This document shows, one piece after another, positions 54,053-62,351 of a stretch of DNA of 64,000 bases; the stretch's first letter is position 1, and each line of letters begins with the position of its first letter. The position numbers and the translations under genes were made by a program. Source of the stretch: JAXLXE01 sp046328115 (lineage in GTDB: Bacteria > Chloroflexota > UBA6077 > JACCZL01); assembly GCA_046328115.1 (NCBI GenBank), contig JAXLXE010000002.1, positions 372,001 to 436,000 of the forward strand. Direction: 5' to 3'. The notes below the pieces were generated by a model that made no database searches, was not told where the DNA came from, and saw only the letters and a list, made by a program, of their open reading frames with translations.

Positions 54053-55105
54053 CTAAGCAAACGCGGGCATCACCTCTTTGCAGAGCAGCTCGAGCGACCG
54101 CATCACCTGGCGGTGCGGGATCTGGCCACCACAATTCAGCTCCGCCAGCACGCCATCCAGGCCCAGCTCAGCCTGGAGCTCGCGCAGCCGACTGATCACC
54201 ATCTCCGGCGTCCCCACCACCACCTTCTCCGTGCACGCCTGCTCAAACGTCAGATTCGCCAACGCCGCCCCGCGCTCGGCCCGCAGGTCGGTTGCCCGCG
54301 ACCCCGCCTGGCCTGCTGATTCCGTCAACTGCCGCGCCATCTCCCGGTAGAACTGCATGATGCTGTCACGCGGCTCCGCCAGCGCGGCGCCAGTCGTATC
54401 AGCCACGTAGATAGGAATTCTCAGGTAGACCCGGCCGTGCCCCGCGTGTCCCGCCGCGTCATAGGCGGCACGATACGCCGTGAGGTCGGGCGCCAGCTCA
54501 GACAGCGTCCCCTGCCGTACCGCCCCGTACACCGGGTACCCCTGGCGACCCAGCATCGGAAACGTGTCCGGAGTCACCGCTGCCACCCTGATCGGCGGAT
54601 GCGGCTGTCGGTACGGGCGAGGCGTCACACCCACGTCCTGATACCGGTAGAACGCCCCCTCGAACGAGAAAGTCTCCTGAGTCCACGCCCGCTTGATCAC
54701 CTCCAGCGCCTCCGCGAACCGATCGCGACTCTCCGCGTACGGCACCCCATACGCCTCGTACGTACGCGCAAATCCGCTCCGCCCCACGCCAAAAATCACC
54801 CGCCCGCGGCTGAGCTGATCTATCGTGGCCCACTCCTCGGCCAGGCGTAACGGGTTGCCCAGGGGAAGTACCTGTACGGCCGGACCAATCAGTATCCGTT
54901 CGGTGCGGCCCGCTATCGCGGCCGCGACAGCCACCGGAGAAGACAACACCGATCGACCGGAGAAGTGCAGCTCCGCCAGCCAGACCACGTGCAGCCCCCA
55001 CGCCTCCGAGGCATCCACGATGGCCATGCTCTCCGCGAAAGCCTCGGCATCAGCCTGGCCTGCGCGGCGTGCAAACTCGTGGAAGATGCCAAACTCCATG
55101 GCCAT
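54053..55105 (-). CDS. LLM class flavin-dependent oxidoreductase
   Basis: A 350-residue luciferase-like monooxygenase-family enzyme. MEFGIFHEF start, LAELHFS, RILIGPAVQVLPLGNPLRLAEEWATIDQL-type core, then GRVIFGVGRSGF and PHPPIRVAAV are characteristic of F420/FMN-dependent members. The true start may be the second ATG (55099), with GGGAGG at a better distance. Followed by a tautomerase gene. Together they suggest an aromatic or alicyclic degradation step (inference). Confidence 0.92.
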   Translation of the reverse strand: MAMEFGIFHEFARRAGQADAEAFAESMAIVDASEAWGLHVVWLAELHFSGRSVLSSPVAVAAAIAGRTERILIGPAVQVLPLGNPLRLAEEWATIDQLSRGRVIFGVGRSGFARTYEAYGVPYAESRDRFAEALEVIKRAWTQETFSFEGAFYRYQDVGVTPRPYRQPHPPIRVAAVTPDTFPMLGRQGYPVYGAVRQGTLSELAPDLTAYRAAYDAAGHAGHGRVYLRIPIYVADTTGAALAEPRDSIMQFYREMARQLTESAGQAGSRATDLRAERGAALANLTFEQACTEKVVVGTPEMVISRLRELQAELGLDGVLAELNCGGQIPHRQVMRSLELLCKEVMPAFA

Positions 55106-55220
55106 CGCCTCCCATCGTCACGCACCAGCGGCCGCGCTGGCCCCGCGACGCCGCGCAGCATAGCACCATCAGCGCCCGTCGGTTTGGACACCCGCCTCCG
55201 CCAGCGATACCATTCGCTGA

Positions 55221-55363
55221 CTGGCGCGCTGAATATCAGCTAGCATCAGCGCCAGCCAGGAGACTTGCCCCACAACAGTCTCTGAGCCTGACCCAATCGA
55301 GGCGCCCGCTGCAACGTTCGGCGGGCGCTCTTTCCGTTGAGCGACGCTGCGCAGGTGGCGCAG
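55221..55363 (+). promoter_or_regulatory. Structured leader with four consecutive hairpins upstream of korA
   Basis: Four stems follow each other: CTGGCGC/GCGCCAG (55221-55255), GAGACT/AGTCTC (55260-55282), GCGCCCGC/GCGGGCGC followed by TCTTTCC (55302-55328 stem) and CTGCGC/GCGCAG (55347-55363). The last ends about 10 bases before the GAGGAGGG ribosome site of korA. The third looks like a terminator. Possible cis-regulatory RNA. No known riboswitch consensus was recognised. Confidence 0.5.
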
Positions 55364-55392
55364 TCTGATCCTCACCGCTGAGAGGAGGGCAC

Positions 55393-57156
55393 ATGCCCGC
55401 GACGGTCAATAACTTCCAGGTACGGTTCGGTGGTGAAGCCGGACAAGGAGTTGAGTCCGGTGGAGGAGGCTTCGCCCGCGCAGCCATGCGCGCGGGGCTC
55501 CACATCTTCGGTCTGCAGGACTACATGTCCCGCATCCGCGGGGGACACAACTTCTATCAGGTGCGCGTCGGCGAAAGTCCCCTCTACACCTTCGACGACA
55601 CCCTGCACTTGCTCCTCGCCTTCAACAAGGAGACGGTGGACATCCACTGGGGCGACCTCGTGGAGGGCGGTGGAGTCCTCCACGACTCCACCGTCAAGGT
55701 GGCCGCGGATGAGATGAAGGATCGCGGCGTACGCGACTTCTCCATGCCGCTCACCAAGATTGCCGAGCAAGAGGGCGGCCACAAGATCATGATGAATACG
55801 GCCGCCATCGGCGCCATGGCCGGCCTGACCGACTTCCCTTTCGAGTGGATCGGCAACGTCATCGAGTCCAACTTCAAGCGCAAGGGCGGCGACACCGTCA
55901 AGAACAACCTCCGCGTCGCCGAGGTCGCCTACCGCGACGCCCAGGAACAGTACGGCGCGGACTTCCCCTGGAAGCTTGAGGCCATCCCCGGCGCCCCCAG
56001 GCGCATGCTCATGAACGGCAACCAGGCCATCGCCATGGGTGCGCTGGCCGGCGGCTGCCGCTTCATCTCTACCTACCCCATGACCCCCGCCAGCACCATC
56101 ACCGAGTGGCTGGCCTCCCACGCCGCCCGCTTCGGCGTGGTCCAGAAGCAGACGGAAGACGAGATCTCCGCCATCCTCATGGCCATCGGCGCCGCTCACG
56201 CGGGCGCGCGCGCCATGACCGCCAGCTCAGGCGGCGGCTTCTGCCTCATGGTGGAGGCGCTGGGACTTGCGGCAATGAGCGAGACGCCGCTGGTGATCGC
56301 GGAGGTCCAGCGTGCCGGGCCGTCCACCGGCCTGCCCACTCGCACCGAGCAGTCAGATCTCCAGTTCATGATGTACGCCTCTCACGGCGAGTTCCCGCGC
56401 ATCATCATCGCCCCCAGCACCATTGAAGAGTGCTTCGAGGCCGGGCACCGCGCCTTCAACCTCGCCGAGCGCTACCAGACCCCCGTGATCATCCTTAATG
56501 ACCTGTACCAGTCCACCGCGCTCCGCACCATTGACATGGACGCTATCGACTTCAGCAAGGTCTCCATCGATCGCGGCGAGATCCTCAGCGAGTCCGCTCT
56601 GGACAACTTGACGACCCCTTACGTCCGCCACGCCGTGACCGAGAGCGGCATCTCCCCACGCGCCTTCCCAGGACACGAGAACGCCGTGTACATCACTACC
56701 GGCGACGAGCACACCGCTGTTGGCCACAACACCGAGGACGCGGACGATCGCAACCAGCAGATGCAGAAGCGCATGCGGAAACAGGATCTCGCCACCAAAG
56801 ACATGCGCATGCCGTCCTGGTACGGACCGTCCGCCGCGCCGCGCACCCTCGTTGGCTGGGGTTCCACCTTCGGTGCGCTGAAGGAGGCAGTGGATCGCCT
56901 CAACGCCAGCGGTTCAACCACCAACTTGCTCCACTTCTCAGACATCTTCCCGCTGGATGAGGCCCGCCTGGAGGCGGAGCTCGCGAAGATCACCCAGATG
57001 ATCGTCGTGGAGCAGAACTTCACCGGCCAGCTCGCCCAGGTCATCCGCACCATGACCGGCCGCAAGGCGGACCGAAAGATCAATAAGTACGACGGGCGCC
57101 CGATCTCCCCGGACGAGATCGTCCGCGCGGTCACCCAGGAGCTGGCACATGTCTGA
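55393..57156 (+). CDS. korA: 2-oxoacid:acceptor oxidoreductase, fused gamma-alpha subunit
   Basis: A 587-residue subunit of a ferredoxin-dependent 2-oxoacid oxidoreductase (2-oxoglutarate type). The gamma domain (about 1-190) opens RFGGEAGQGVESGGGGFARA and holds SRIRGGHNFYQVRV. The alpha domain (about 200-580) contains GGCRFISTYPMTPASTITEW, TASSGGGFCLM and GLPTRTEQSDLQF for pyrimidine/CoA contacts. Overlaps korB by 8 bases. The enzyme decarboxylates 2-oxoacids to acyl-CoA with ferredoxin reduction. Exact substrate (2-oxoglutarate versus pyruvate) is inferred from subunit organisation. Confidence 0.93.
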   Translation: MPATVNNFQVRFGGEAGQGVESGGGGFARAAMRAGLHIFGLQDYMSRIRGGHNFYQVRVGESPLYTFDDTLHLLLAFNKETVDIHWGDLVEGGGVLHDSTVKVAADEMKDRGVRDFSMPLTKIAEQEGGHKIMMNTAAIGAMAGLTDFPFEWIGNVIESNFKRKGGDTVKNNLRVAEVAYRDAQEQYGADFPWKLEAIPGAPRRMLMNGNQAIAMGALAGGCRFISTYPMTPASTITEWLASHAARFGVVQKQTEDEISAILMAIGAAHAGARAMTASSGGGFCLMVEALGLAAMSETPLVIAEVQRAGPSTGLPTRTEQSDLQFMMYASHGEFPRIIIAPSTIEECFEAGHRAFNLAERYQTPVIILNDLYQSTALRTIDMDAIDFSKVSIDRGEILSESALDNLTTPYVRHAVTESGISPRAFPGHENAVYITTGDEHTAVGHNTEDADDRNQQMQKRMRKQDLATKDMRMPSWYGPSAAPRTLVGWGSTFGALKEAVDRLNASGSTTNLLHFSDIFPLDEARLEAELAKITQMIVVEQNFTGQLAQVIRTMTGRKADRKINKYDGRPISPDEIVRAVTQELAHV

Positions 57157-58018
57157 TCTCAAGCTCTTCAACGGCGGGGACCGCGCTACCTGGTGCCCGG
57201 CCTGCGGCGACTTTGCCATCCTCACCGCCCTCAAGCAGGCCCTGGCCGGACTAGATCTGCACCCGCACGAAGCCCTCGTCGTCTCCGGCATCGGCTGCGG
57301 CTCCAAGCTACCGCACTACATGCACGTGAATGGCTACAACAGCCTCCACGGCCGGGCCCTCCCCGTGGCCCAGGGTGTGAAGCTCGCCAACCACGACCTC
57401 AAGGTCATCGCCGTCACCGGCGATGGCGACGGGTACGGCATCGGCCAGGGCCACTTCATCCACGCCATGCGCCGCAATGCGGATATCACCCACATCGTGG
57501 AGAACAACCAGGTTTACGGACTGACCAAGGGCCAGTACTCACCCACCAGCGAGCGCGGCTACATCAGCTCCTTCTCGCCTGAGGGCTCCATTGAGTTCGC
57601 CATCAACCCCATCACGCTCGCGCTAGCGGCCGGTGCCACCTTCATCGCGCGCGCGTCCGCCGCGGACCCCAAGCACATGAATACGGTCCTCCAGGAGGCC
57701 ATCAAGCACCCCGGTTACTCCCTGGTGGACTGCCTCCAGCCGTGCGTCACCTACAACAAGATCAACACGTACGACTGGTACCGTCAGCGGACCTACAAGC
57801 TGGACGAGGAGCCCGGCTACCAGCCGGACAGCCGCGAGTTCGCCGCCTCCAAGGCCAGTGAGTGGGGAGACCGCATCCCCATCGGCATCCTCTACCAGAG
57901 CACAGAGCGCCCAACCTACGAAGAGCAGGTCTCCGTCCTAAAGAAGGGACCGCTCATCGACCAGCCCATCACCGCCCGCCTGGAAGACTACGAGAAGCTC
58001 AAGCTCGAGTTCGCGTAG
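57149..58018 (+). CDS. korB: 2-oxoacid:acceptor oxidoreductase, beta subunit
   Basis: A 289-residue TPP-binding subunit. The Fe-S cysteines are visible as CPAC near the N-terminus, GIGCGSK and later CLQPC. The TPP/metal motif is GDGDGYGIG with ENNQVYGLTKGQ. It completes the two-subunit KorAB enzyme, which also lets it work in reverse CO2 fixation in some lineages (general knowledge, not shown here). A strong hairpin follows the stop. Confidence 0.95.
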   Translation: MSDLKLFNGGDRATWCPACGDFAILTALKQALAGLDLHPHEALVVSGIGCGSKLPHYMHVNGYNSLHGRALPVAQGVKLANHDLKVIAVTGDGDGYGIGQGHFIHAMRRNADITHIVENNQVYGLTKGQYSPTSERGYISSFSPEGSIEFAINPITLALAAGATFIARASAADPKHMNTVLQEAIKHPGYSLVDCLQPCVTYNKINTYDWYRQRTYKLDEEPGYQPDSREFAASKASEWGDRIPIGILYQSTERPTYEEQVSVLKKGPLIDQPITARLEDYEKLKLEFA

Positions 58019-58029
58019 CTATTCACGGT

Positions 58030-58069
58030 GATGACGGTGCGCCCTCCCGGGCGGGAGCGCACCGTCATC
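58030..58069 (+). terminator. Hairpin terminator after korB
   Basis: Stem GATGACGGTGCGC / GCGCACCGTCATC (13 bp) with additional TCCCG/CGGGA pairing inside, 12 bases past the korB stop, followed by a mildly T-rich stretch. Confidence 0.8.
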
Positions 58070-58100
58070 GCTGTCTCACAGTCCTCCCAACCCCGCCGCA

Positions 58101-58946
58101 GTGGACGAGACCGAGCCAACCGATCCCGGTGCTCCGAACGAGTCTGAGACGATTTCGGACAACGTTCCTATCCTGACTCGCCCACCGGTACCGCTCGACG
58201 CCGACCTCAGCGAGGAACGGCTCCGACACTTGCTCGCCCTGGGGACTGAGTACGACGAACTAGAGTTCAAGCGAACGTACGATCTTCGCAACCGCCAGGA
58301 TGAGCTCGAGTTCGCGAGGACAGTTGTGAGCATGGCAAACACTCACGGTGGATACCTTGTTCTGGGTGTCGCCCATGACCGCCGCTCGCAGCCCACACTG
58401 CAAATCGTCGGTTGCCCGGAGGATCATCTTGTTGGGTTCGATCCCACGGCGATTCGTGAGAAGCTAGCAAAGTACGTGGACGAACCAGTCGATGCCGGAT
58501 TGCGCATTCACCGGTTGGCCAGCCACGAGCACAGGCCGGTCGTCATGGTGTTCGTGCCTCCGACCCGCACCCTTCCATTGACATTCAGGATTCAAGGCAA
58601 CCTGCACGACGGAGCAACCGGTCAGCGCGCACAGTTCCGCCCGGGGGACGTATGGGTCCGAAGGAACGCGGCGTGCACTTTAGCGAACGCCGGTGACTGG
58701 CGTCGAATCAGATCGGCAATCCGCAACGCCGAGCGCGAGAAGTGGACCGAAGACCTTCTCGGTGTGGCACCATTGGTACAGAGGATGGACCGCATTGCCA
58801 CGCTCCTCGAACGAGTGCTCGAGCTCGGAGGCATACAAGTCCCGCCCCGCCCGGGAGCGCCACCCTTGAGCGCGTCTGACTATCTACTTCCACCGGAGCA
58901 GCTCGCCGAGCGGCTTGCCCAGCTACGAGAGACGCACGACACATGA
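58101..58946 (+). CDS. AlbA_2 (Schlafen-like divergent AAA-4) domain protein
   Basis: A 281-residue protein. An AlbA_2 domain covers about 40-210: YDELEFKRTYDL (Glu53, Glu55, Lys57), a central VVSMANTHGGYLVLGV and GDVWVRRNAA. In related Schlafen-family proteins the E-E-K residues are nuclease-like, and here E-x-E-x-K is intact. The C-terminus (about 215-281) is helical and Pro-rich. GTG start without a clear ribosome site. Translationally coupled to the next gene (4-base overlap). AlbA_2 proteins occur in defence and regulatory contexts. Exact function unknown. Confidence 0.8.
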   Translation: MDETEPTDPGAPNESETISDNVPILTRPPVPLDADLSEERLRHLLALGTEYDELEFKRTYDLRNRQDELEFARTVVSMANTHGGYLVLGVAHDRRSQPTLQIVGCPEDHLVGFDPTAIREKLAKYVDEPVDAGLRIHRLASHEHRPVVMVFVPPTRTLPLTFRIQGNLHDGATGQRAQFRPGDVWVRRNAACTLANAGDWRRIRSAIRNAEREKWTEDLLGVAPLVQRMDRIATLLERVLELGGIQVPPRPGAPPLSASDYLLPPEQLAERLAQLRETHDT

Positions 58947-59803
58947 TCAGTATCAAGGCTTTCGTTTCGCGCGCACCCGAGGAGTTCTTCCGCCTCGTCC
59001 AGGGGCTTGAAGGCGCGTCACACGACGAGATCGCGCGAGGCCAGGACAACCGCCTCAGACCAGTGCTCGATGCCATCGTCACGAGTGCTATCGAGTCAGA
59101 TGACTCCGACACCGTCACCGAGGCGGGCGACGCACTGTATCGGATCTACGAGTGGGCCGAGCGTGCGCGGTTCGGCGGGACCGGTCGCTACGGCCTGGAC
59201 CAAGTCTGGGTGTGGGTTGAGATCATGAGGCATGCCTACGTGCTGGGAGCCGTAGCAATCGAACGAAAGAGGTTTGCAGACGCAAGCGCGCTCATCGAGC
59301 ATCCCATTGAGTGGGACCGCAACTGGGCGGACCTGCTCTGGGCGCGTCACGCGCTCACCATGGCAGCGAACTCGCATCGATTCGAATGGAAGGGCCTGGT
59401 AACGCTAGCCGCGGAAGAGTTCGACAGGGAACCCTGGTTCCTGCGACCGTTCGGAGTTGACCGCGACACTGCAATTGACCGCCTGTGTCAATTCGACCTA
59501 CTCCAGTGCATCCATGTGATGCACCGCACGTCCGACCCACACGGCCCCTACCCCAGCTTTGCCCACTACTACAACCATCGCGTCGAGCCAATCGTCGCCA
59601 AGCTAGTTACCAACCCAAGCATCCGTGAGGCGGCGATACCGGAGATGAGCGACAGTCGCCTGGCATGGATCATTGTGGAGCTAGACAGGATTGCCGCGGG
59701 AGAGGCGGTTTTGACGGCGGGTTGGGAACATGGTCAGTGGCAGGATCCGCGAGTCGCGAAGTTCTTAGCCAGGTTCGCGCATACGGATGCGATCCCGACC
59801 TAA
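58943..59803 (+). CDS. Unrecognised protein coupled to the AlbA_2 gene
   Basis: A 286-residue soluble, mostly helical protein with many Trp/His/Asp residues: VWVWVEIMRHAYVLGAVA, EHPIEWDRNWADLLWAR, and FLRPFGVDRDTAID. No family recognised and no membrane segment or signal. Starts inside the AlbA_2 stop (ATGA), so the two proteins are expected at similar levels. Convergent with the OsmC gene (3 bases between stops). Confidence 0.75.
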   Translation: MISIKAFVSRAPEEFFRLVQGLEGASHDEIARGQDNRLRPVLDAIVTSAIESDDSDTVTEAGDALYRIYEWAERARFGGTGRYGLDQVWVWVEIMRHAYVLGAVAIERKRFADASALIEHPIEWDRNWADLLWARHALTMAANSHRFEWKGLVTLAAEEFDREPWFLRPFGVDRDTAIDRLCQFDLLQCIHVMHRTSDPHGPYPSFAHYYNHRVEPIVAKLVTNPSIREAAIPEMSDSRLAWIIVELDRIAAGEAVLTAGWEHGQWQDPRVAKFLARFAHTDAIPT

Positions 59804-59806
59804 CGG

Positions 59807-60325
59807 CTAACTCCCAGCCAAACCCGCTCCGCTCGATACCTCGATCGCCGGCGGCTGGCGGAGCGTCTGATACACCACGCAGTAGCGCTCGGTCAGCCGG
59901 ATCAGCGTCGCACGCTGCTCCTCCGTCGCGTCCGTGTCCAGGTCGAACCGCAGACGGATCGCCTCAAAGCCCACCGGCGCCGCGCGGTCCACGCCCAACG
60001 TTCCGCGGAAGTCCAGATCGCCCTCCGCGTGCACCGTCGCATCGCGCAGCTCCACGCCAATCGCCAGCGCCACCGCGTTCAACGTCACGCCAGCGCACGC
60101 CACCAGCGCCTGCAGCAGCATGTCGCCCGAACAGGCACTCAGCCCGTCGCCGCCCGTTGCTGGATGGAGCCCTGCCGCAACCAGTGCCTGCCCCGTCTCC
60201 ACAGAGCAGGTCACGCCTTCACCCAGCTTGCCCGCCGCGTGCAGCGTGAGCAGCGCCGCCTCCGGTCGTTCCTTGTACTGTTCCTTCAACGGCGCCTGCA
60301 GCGCGCGCAGCGTTGAGCCATCCAT
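59807..60325 (-). CDS. OsmC family peroxiredoxin-like protein
   Basis: A 172-residue OsmC/Ohr-superfamily protein. Redox cysteines are in LSACSGDM (near residue 65) and ERYCVVYQ (near 148). The VALAIGVELRDATVHAEGDLDF strands match the fold. The N-terminal ~35 residues (LRALQAPLKEQYKERPEAAL) form a helical extension often seen in this branch. Acts on organic hydroperoxides in studied members. GGAGT-like site before the ATG. Alone on the minus strand. Confidence 0.88.
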   Translation of the reverse strand: MDGSTLRALQAPLKEQYKERPEAALLTLHAAGKLGEGVTCSVETGQALVAAGLHPATGGDGLSACSGDMLLQALVACAGVTLNAVALAIGVELRDATVHAEGDLDFRGTLGVDRAAPVGFEAIRLRFDLDTDATEEQRATLIRLTERYCVVYQTLRQPPAIEVSSGAGLAGS

Positions 60326-60466
60326 GTCTCCCCACTCCTTTCAACTTTCGCCAGTCCTCTAGCACGCTGGCGCGAGAATCACCACACCCGATTGTGACGG
60401 ACCAGGTCTCCGCGACGGCTACGTTCGCGAATCATCAGCGATGCACTCCCAGTCATTCCTCGTTGC

Positions 60467-60495
60467 TTGACAGGCGTGGCGGCCAAAGCTAGAGT
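60467..60495 (+). promoter_or_regulatory. Putative promoter of the second sugar importer
   Basis: TTGACA (60467-60472), a 17-base spacer, TAGAGT (60490-60495). Transcription near 60502 would leave a leader of about 220 bases before the binding-protein gene. The leader holds no recognised gene. Confidence 0.6.
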
Positions 60496-60719
60496 AACCG
60501 CGTTCGACAGCCAGCCCGGGAGGGGACCGGGCATCACGAGCATCGAGTGGTGGGGAGGAGGAATCGAGCGGCTGCCCGTCCTGGCAGCCAGCGAGCGCGT
60601 CGCGAGTAACCCTGGCGAGCTCCCACGTCGAAATTTTGTGCTCGCGCTGACGGCCGGCGTTGCCTCGCCGCGGATCGCGAGCTAGCATTCGTGCCAACCC
60701 GGTGTCCCTCGGAGGTGCA

Positions 60720-62291
60720 ATGATGGCATCAACGACACGTGGCAATGTAGTCGCAACCCGTCGGCGGTTCCTCGCGCTGACGGCCGCCGTGAGCGGCGTA
60801 GCCCTGCTCTCCGCCTGTAGCGGGCAGCAGTCAGCGCCCGCTCCAGCAAAGCCCGCCGAGTCCAAGCCGGCGGAGAACAAACCCGCCGCTCCCGCGGCAC
60901 CAGCCGCGGCCACCAGCGCTCCGGCGGCTGCAGCGCCAGCGGCAAAGCCGGCAGACGCCCCCAAGCCCGCCGGTGATGCAAAGCCGTCCGGCAAGCCGGT
61001 CAGCCCCATCGCCGCGGCGGGTGGCCTGAAGGATGTCACCATCAAGATCATCATCTTCTCCGGTCCAGAGGCAGACGCCCATACCCGCCTGGCACCGCAG
61101 TTCACCGAGTACACCAAGGGCAAGGTAAAGGTCCAGGTGGAAGAAGGTGGCCGCGGCGACGTCTACGACGCCAAGTGGCTGGCCGGAATGCAGGCAAAAA
61201 CCAGCGCGTGGGACGTGCTCCACGACAACGCCAACCGTTTCCTGGGCAGCGGCCCGGCTGGGTTCTTTGTACCGCTCGACGACTTCATGAAGGACAAAGA
61301 CCTCTTCGACGCCGAGGCCTACAACAACGACGATTTCCCGAAGGCCCTGCGGGACATCTTCTCGTACGAGGGCAAGCAGATGCTGATGGTCCAGGAGGCC
61401 AGCGGCCTGTTGTTCAACTACCGCAAGGATCTGCTGCAGAAATACGGTGTGCCGGAGCCGCCGCTCGAGGGCTACGAGTGGTCTGACTACGTCAAGCACC
61501 TCAAGACCCTCCAGGACGGGCTGCAGAAGGATGGCAAGTCGGACGTGTTCCCATTGCTGCTCGGTTCCAAGAAGCCCGGCCACGCCAATATCCACATCGT
61601 CCAGAAGGGCTGGGGCCTCGGCGGCAACCTGTTCGACAAGATCACGCCCACCTACGATGACCCCAAGATGGTTGAATCCGCGGAGTTCTTCCTGGACCTC
61701 ATGTACGGGAAGAAGTTCATCTCCGAGGGTGCCGTGGGCTACGAGTACCCGGACGTGCTCACCGGCTTCCAGCAGGGCAAGGCCGCCACTGCCTTCCAGT
61801 GGAACGCCGCCGCACCCACCTTCCTGGATGCTTCGAAGTCCCCAGAGACCGCCGGCAAGCTCGGCTTCTCCATGCTGCCGTATGACAAGGCCCTCGGCAG
61901 CAAGGTCAATCGCTTCCACCCCTCCCCCCACGGCATCGGCGTCTCCACCTTCAGCAAGAATCAGAAGGAGGCGTTTGCGTACGTTGCCTGGTTCACCAGC
62001 CAGGACATCGCGCGGGACTACGTGTCCAAGGGCGGCGGCTCCTCAGGCCGCGGCTCGCTACTGACGGACAAGACCATCCTGGAGAAGAATCCGCAGTTCG
62101 CGGCCCTCAACGAGGTGCTCAAGCTCCAACACGCGTACCCGCCGCTCGAGCAGTACAACTACGTCTACAACACCATTCTTGCGGCGCACAACAGCGCCAT
62201 CTGGACCAAGCAGGAGACTGCCAAGGACGGGCTGGCCAAGGCCAAGGCGGAGGCCATCCAGTATCTCAAGGAGCAGGGCGTCAAGCTCTAG
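60720..62291 (+). CDS. ABC transporter substrate-binding lipoprotein, family 1 (second importer)
   Basis: A 523-residue Tat/lipoprotein-type binding protein. Start at ATG 60720 or 60723, with GGAGG at 60711-60715. Signal with TRRRFLALTA and lipobox LLSAC, then an Ala/Lys/Pro spacer to about residue 95. The binding fold begins DVTIKIIIFSGPEADAHTRL. Family 1, sugar-type. Sequence differs strongly from the binding protein at 36869-38338, so a different ligand is likely. A hairpin follows the stop. Confidence 0.93.
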   Translation: MMASTTRGNVVATRRRFLALTAAVSGVALLSACSGQQSAPAPAKPAESKPAENKPAAPAAPAAATSAPAAAAPAAKPADAPKPAGDAKPSGKPVSPIAAAGGLKDVTIKIIIFSGPEADAHTRLAPQFTEYTKGKVKVQVEEGGRGDVYDAKWLAGMQAKTSAWDVLHDNANRFLGSGPAGFFVPLDDFMKDKDLFDAEAYNNDDFPKALRDIFSYEGKQMLMVQEASGLLFNYRKDLLQKYGVPEPPLEGYEWSDYVKHLKTLQDGLQKDGKSDVFPLLLGSKKPGHANIHIVQKGWGLGGNLFDKITPTYDDPKMVESAEFFLDLMYGKKFISEGAVGYEYPDVLTGFQQGKAATAFQWNAAAPTFLDASKSPETAGKLGFSMLPYDKALGSKVNRFHPSPHGIGVSTFSKNQKEAFAYVAWFTSQDIARDYVSKGGGSSGRGSLLTDKTILEKNPQFAALNEVLKLQHAYPPLEQYNYVYNTILAAHNSAIWTKQETAKDGLAKAKAEAIQYLKEQGVKL

Positions 62292-62298
62292 TAGCTGC

Positions 62299-62325
62299 CG
62301 GGGGGCGCAAGCGTTGCGCCCCCCG
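62299..62325 (+). terminator. GC-rich hairpin between binding-protein and permease genes
   Basis: Stem CGGGGGGCGCAA / TTGCGCCCCCCG, 12 bp with a 3-base loop, 7 bases after the stop. Third importer in this window with a strong hairpin in the same place. Confidence 0.7.
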
Positions 62326-62351
62326 AGCTCTCGCGAACGTCGAGGCCTCCA

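Noticed and set aside
55302..55370. tRNA or known riboswitch in the kor leader
   Set aside because: No cloverleaf with acceptor stem and CCA context, and none of the TPP, SAM, cobalamin, glycine or T-box core motifs could be matched.
60831..61931. 366-codon minus-strand frame over the second binding protein
   Set aside because: Antisense to a gene with clear lipobox and family 1 fold. No independent support.
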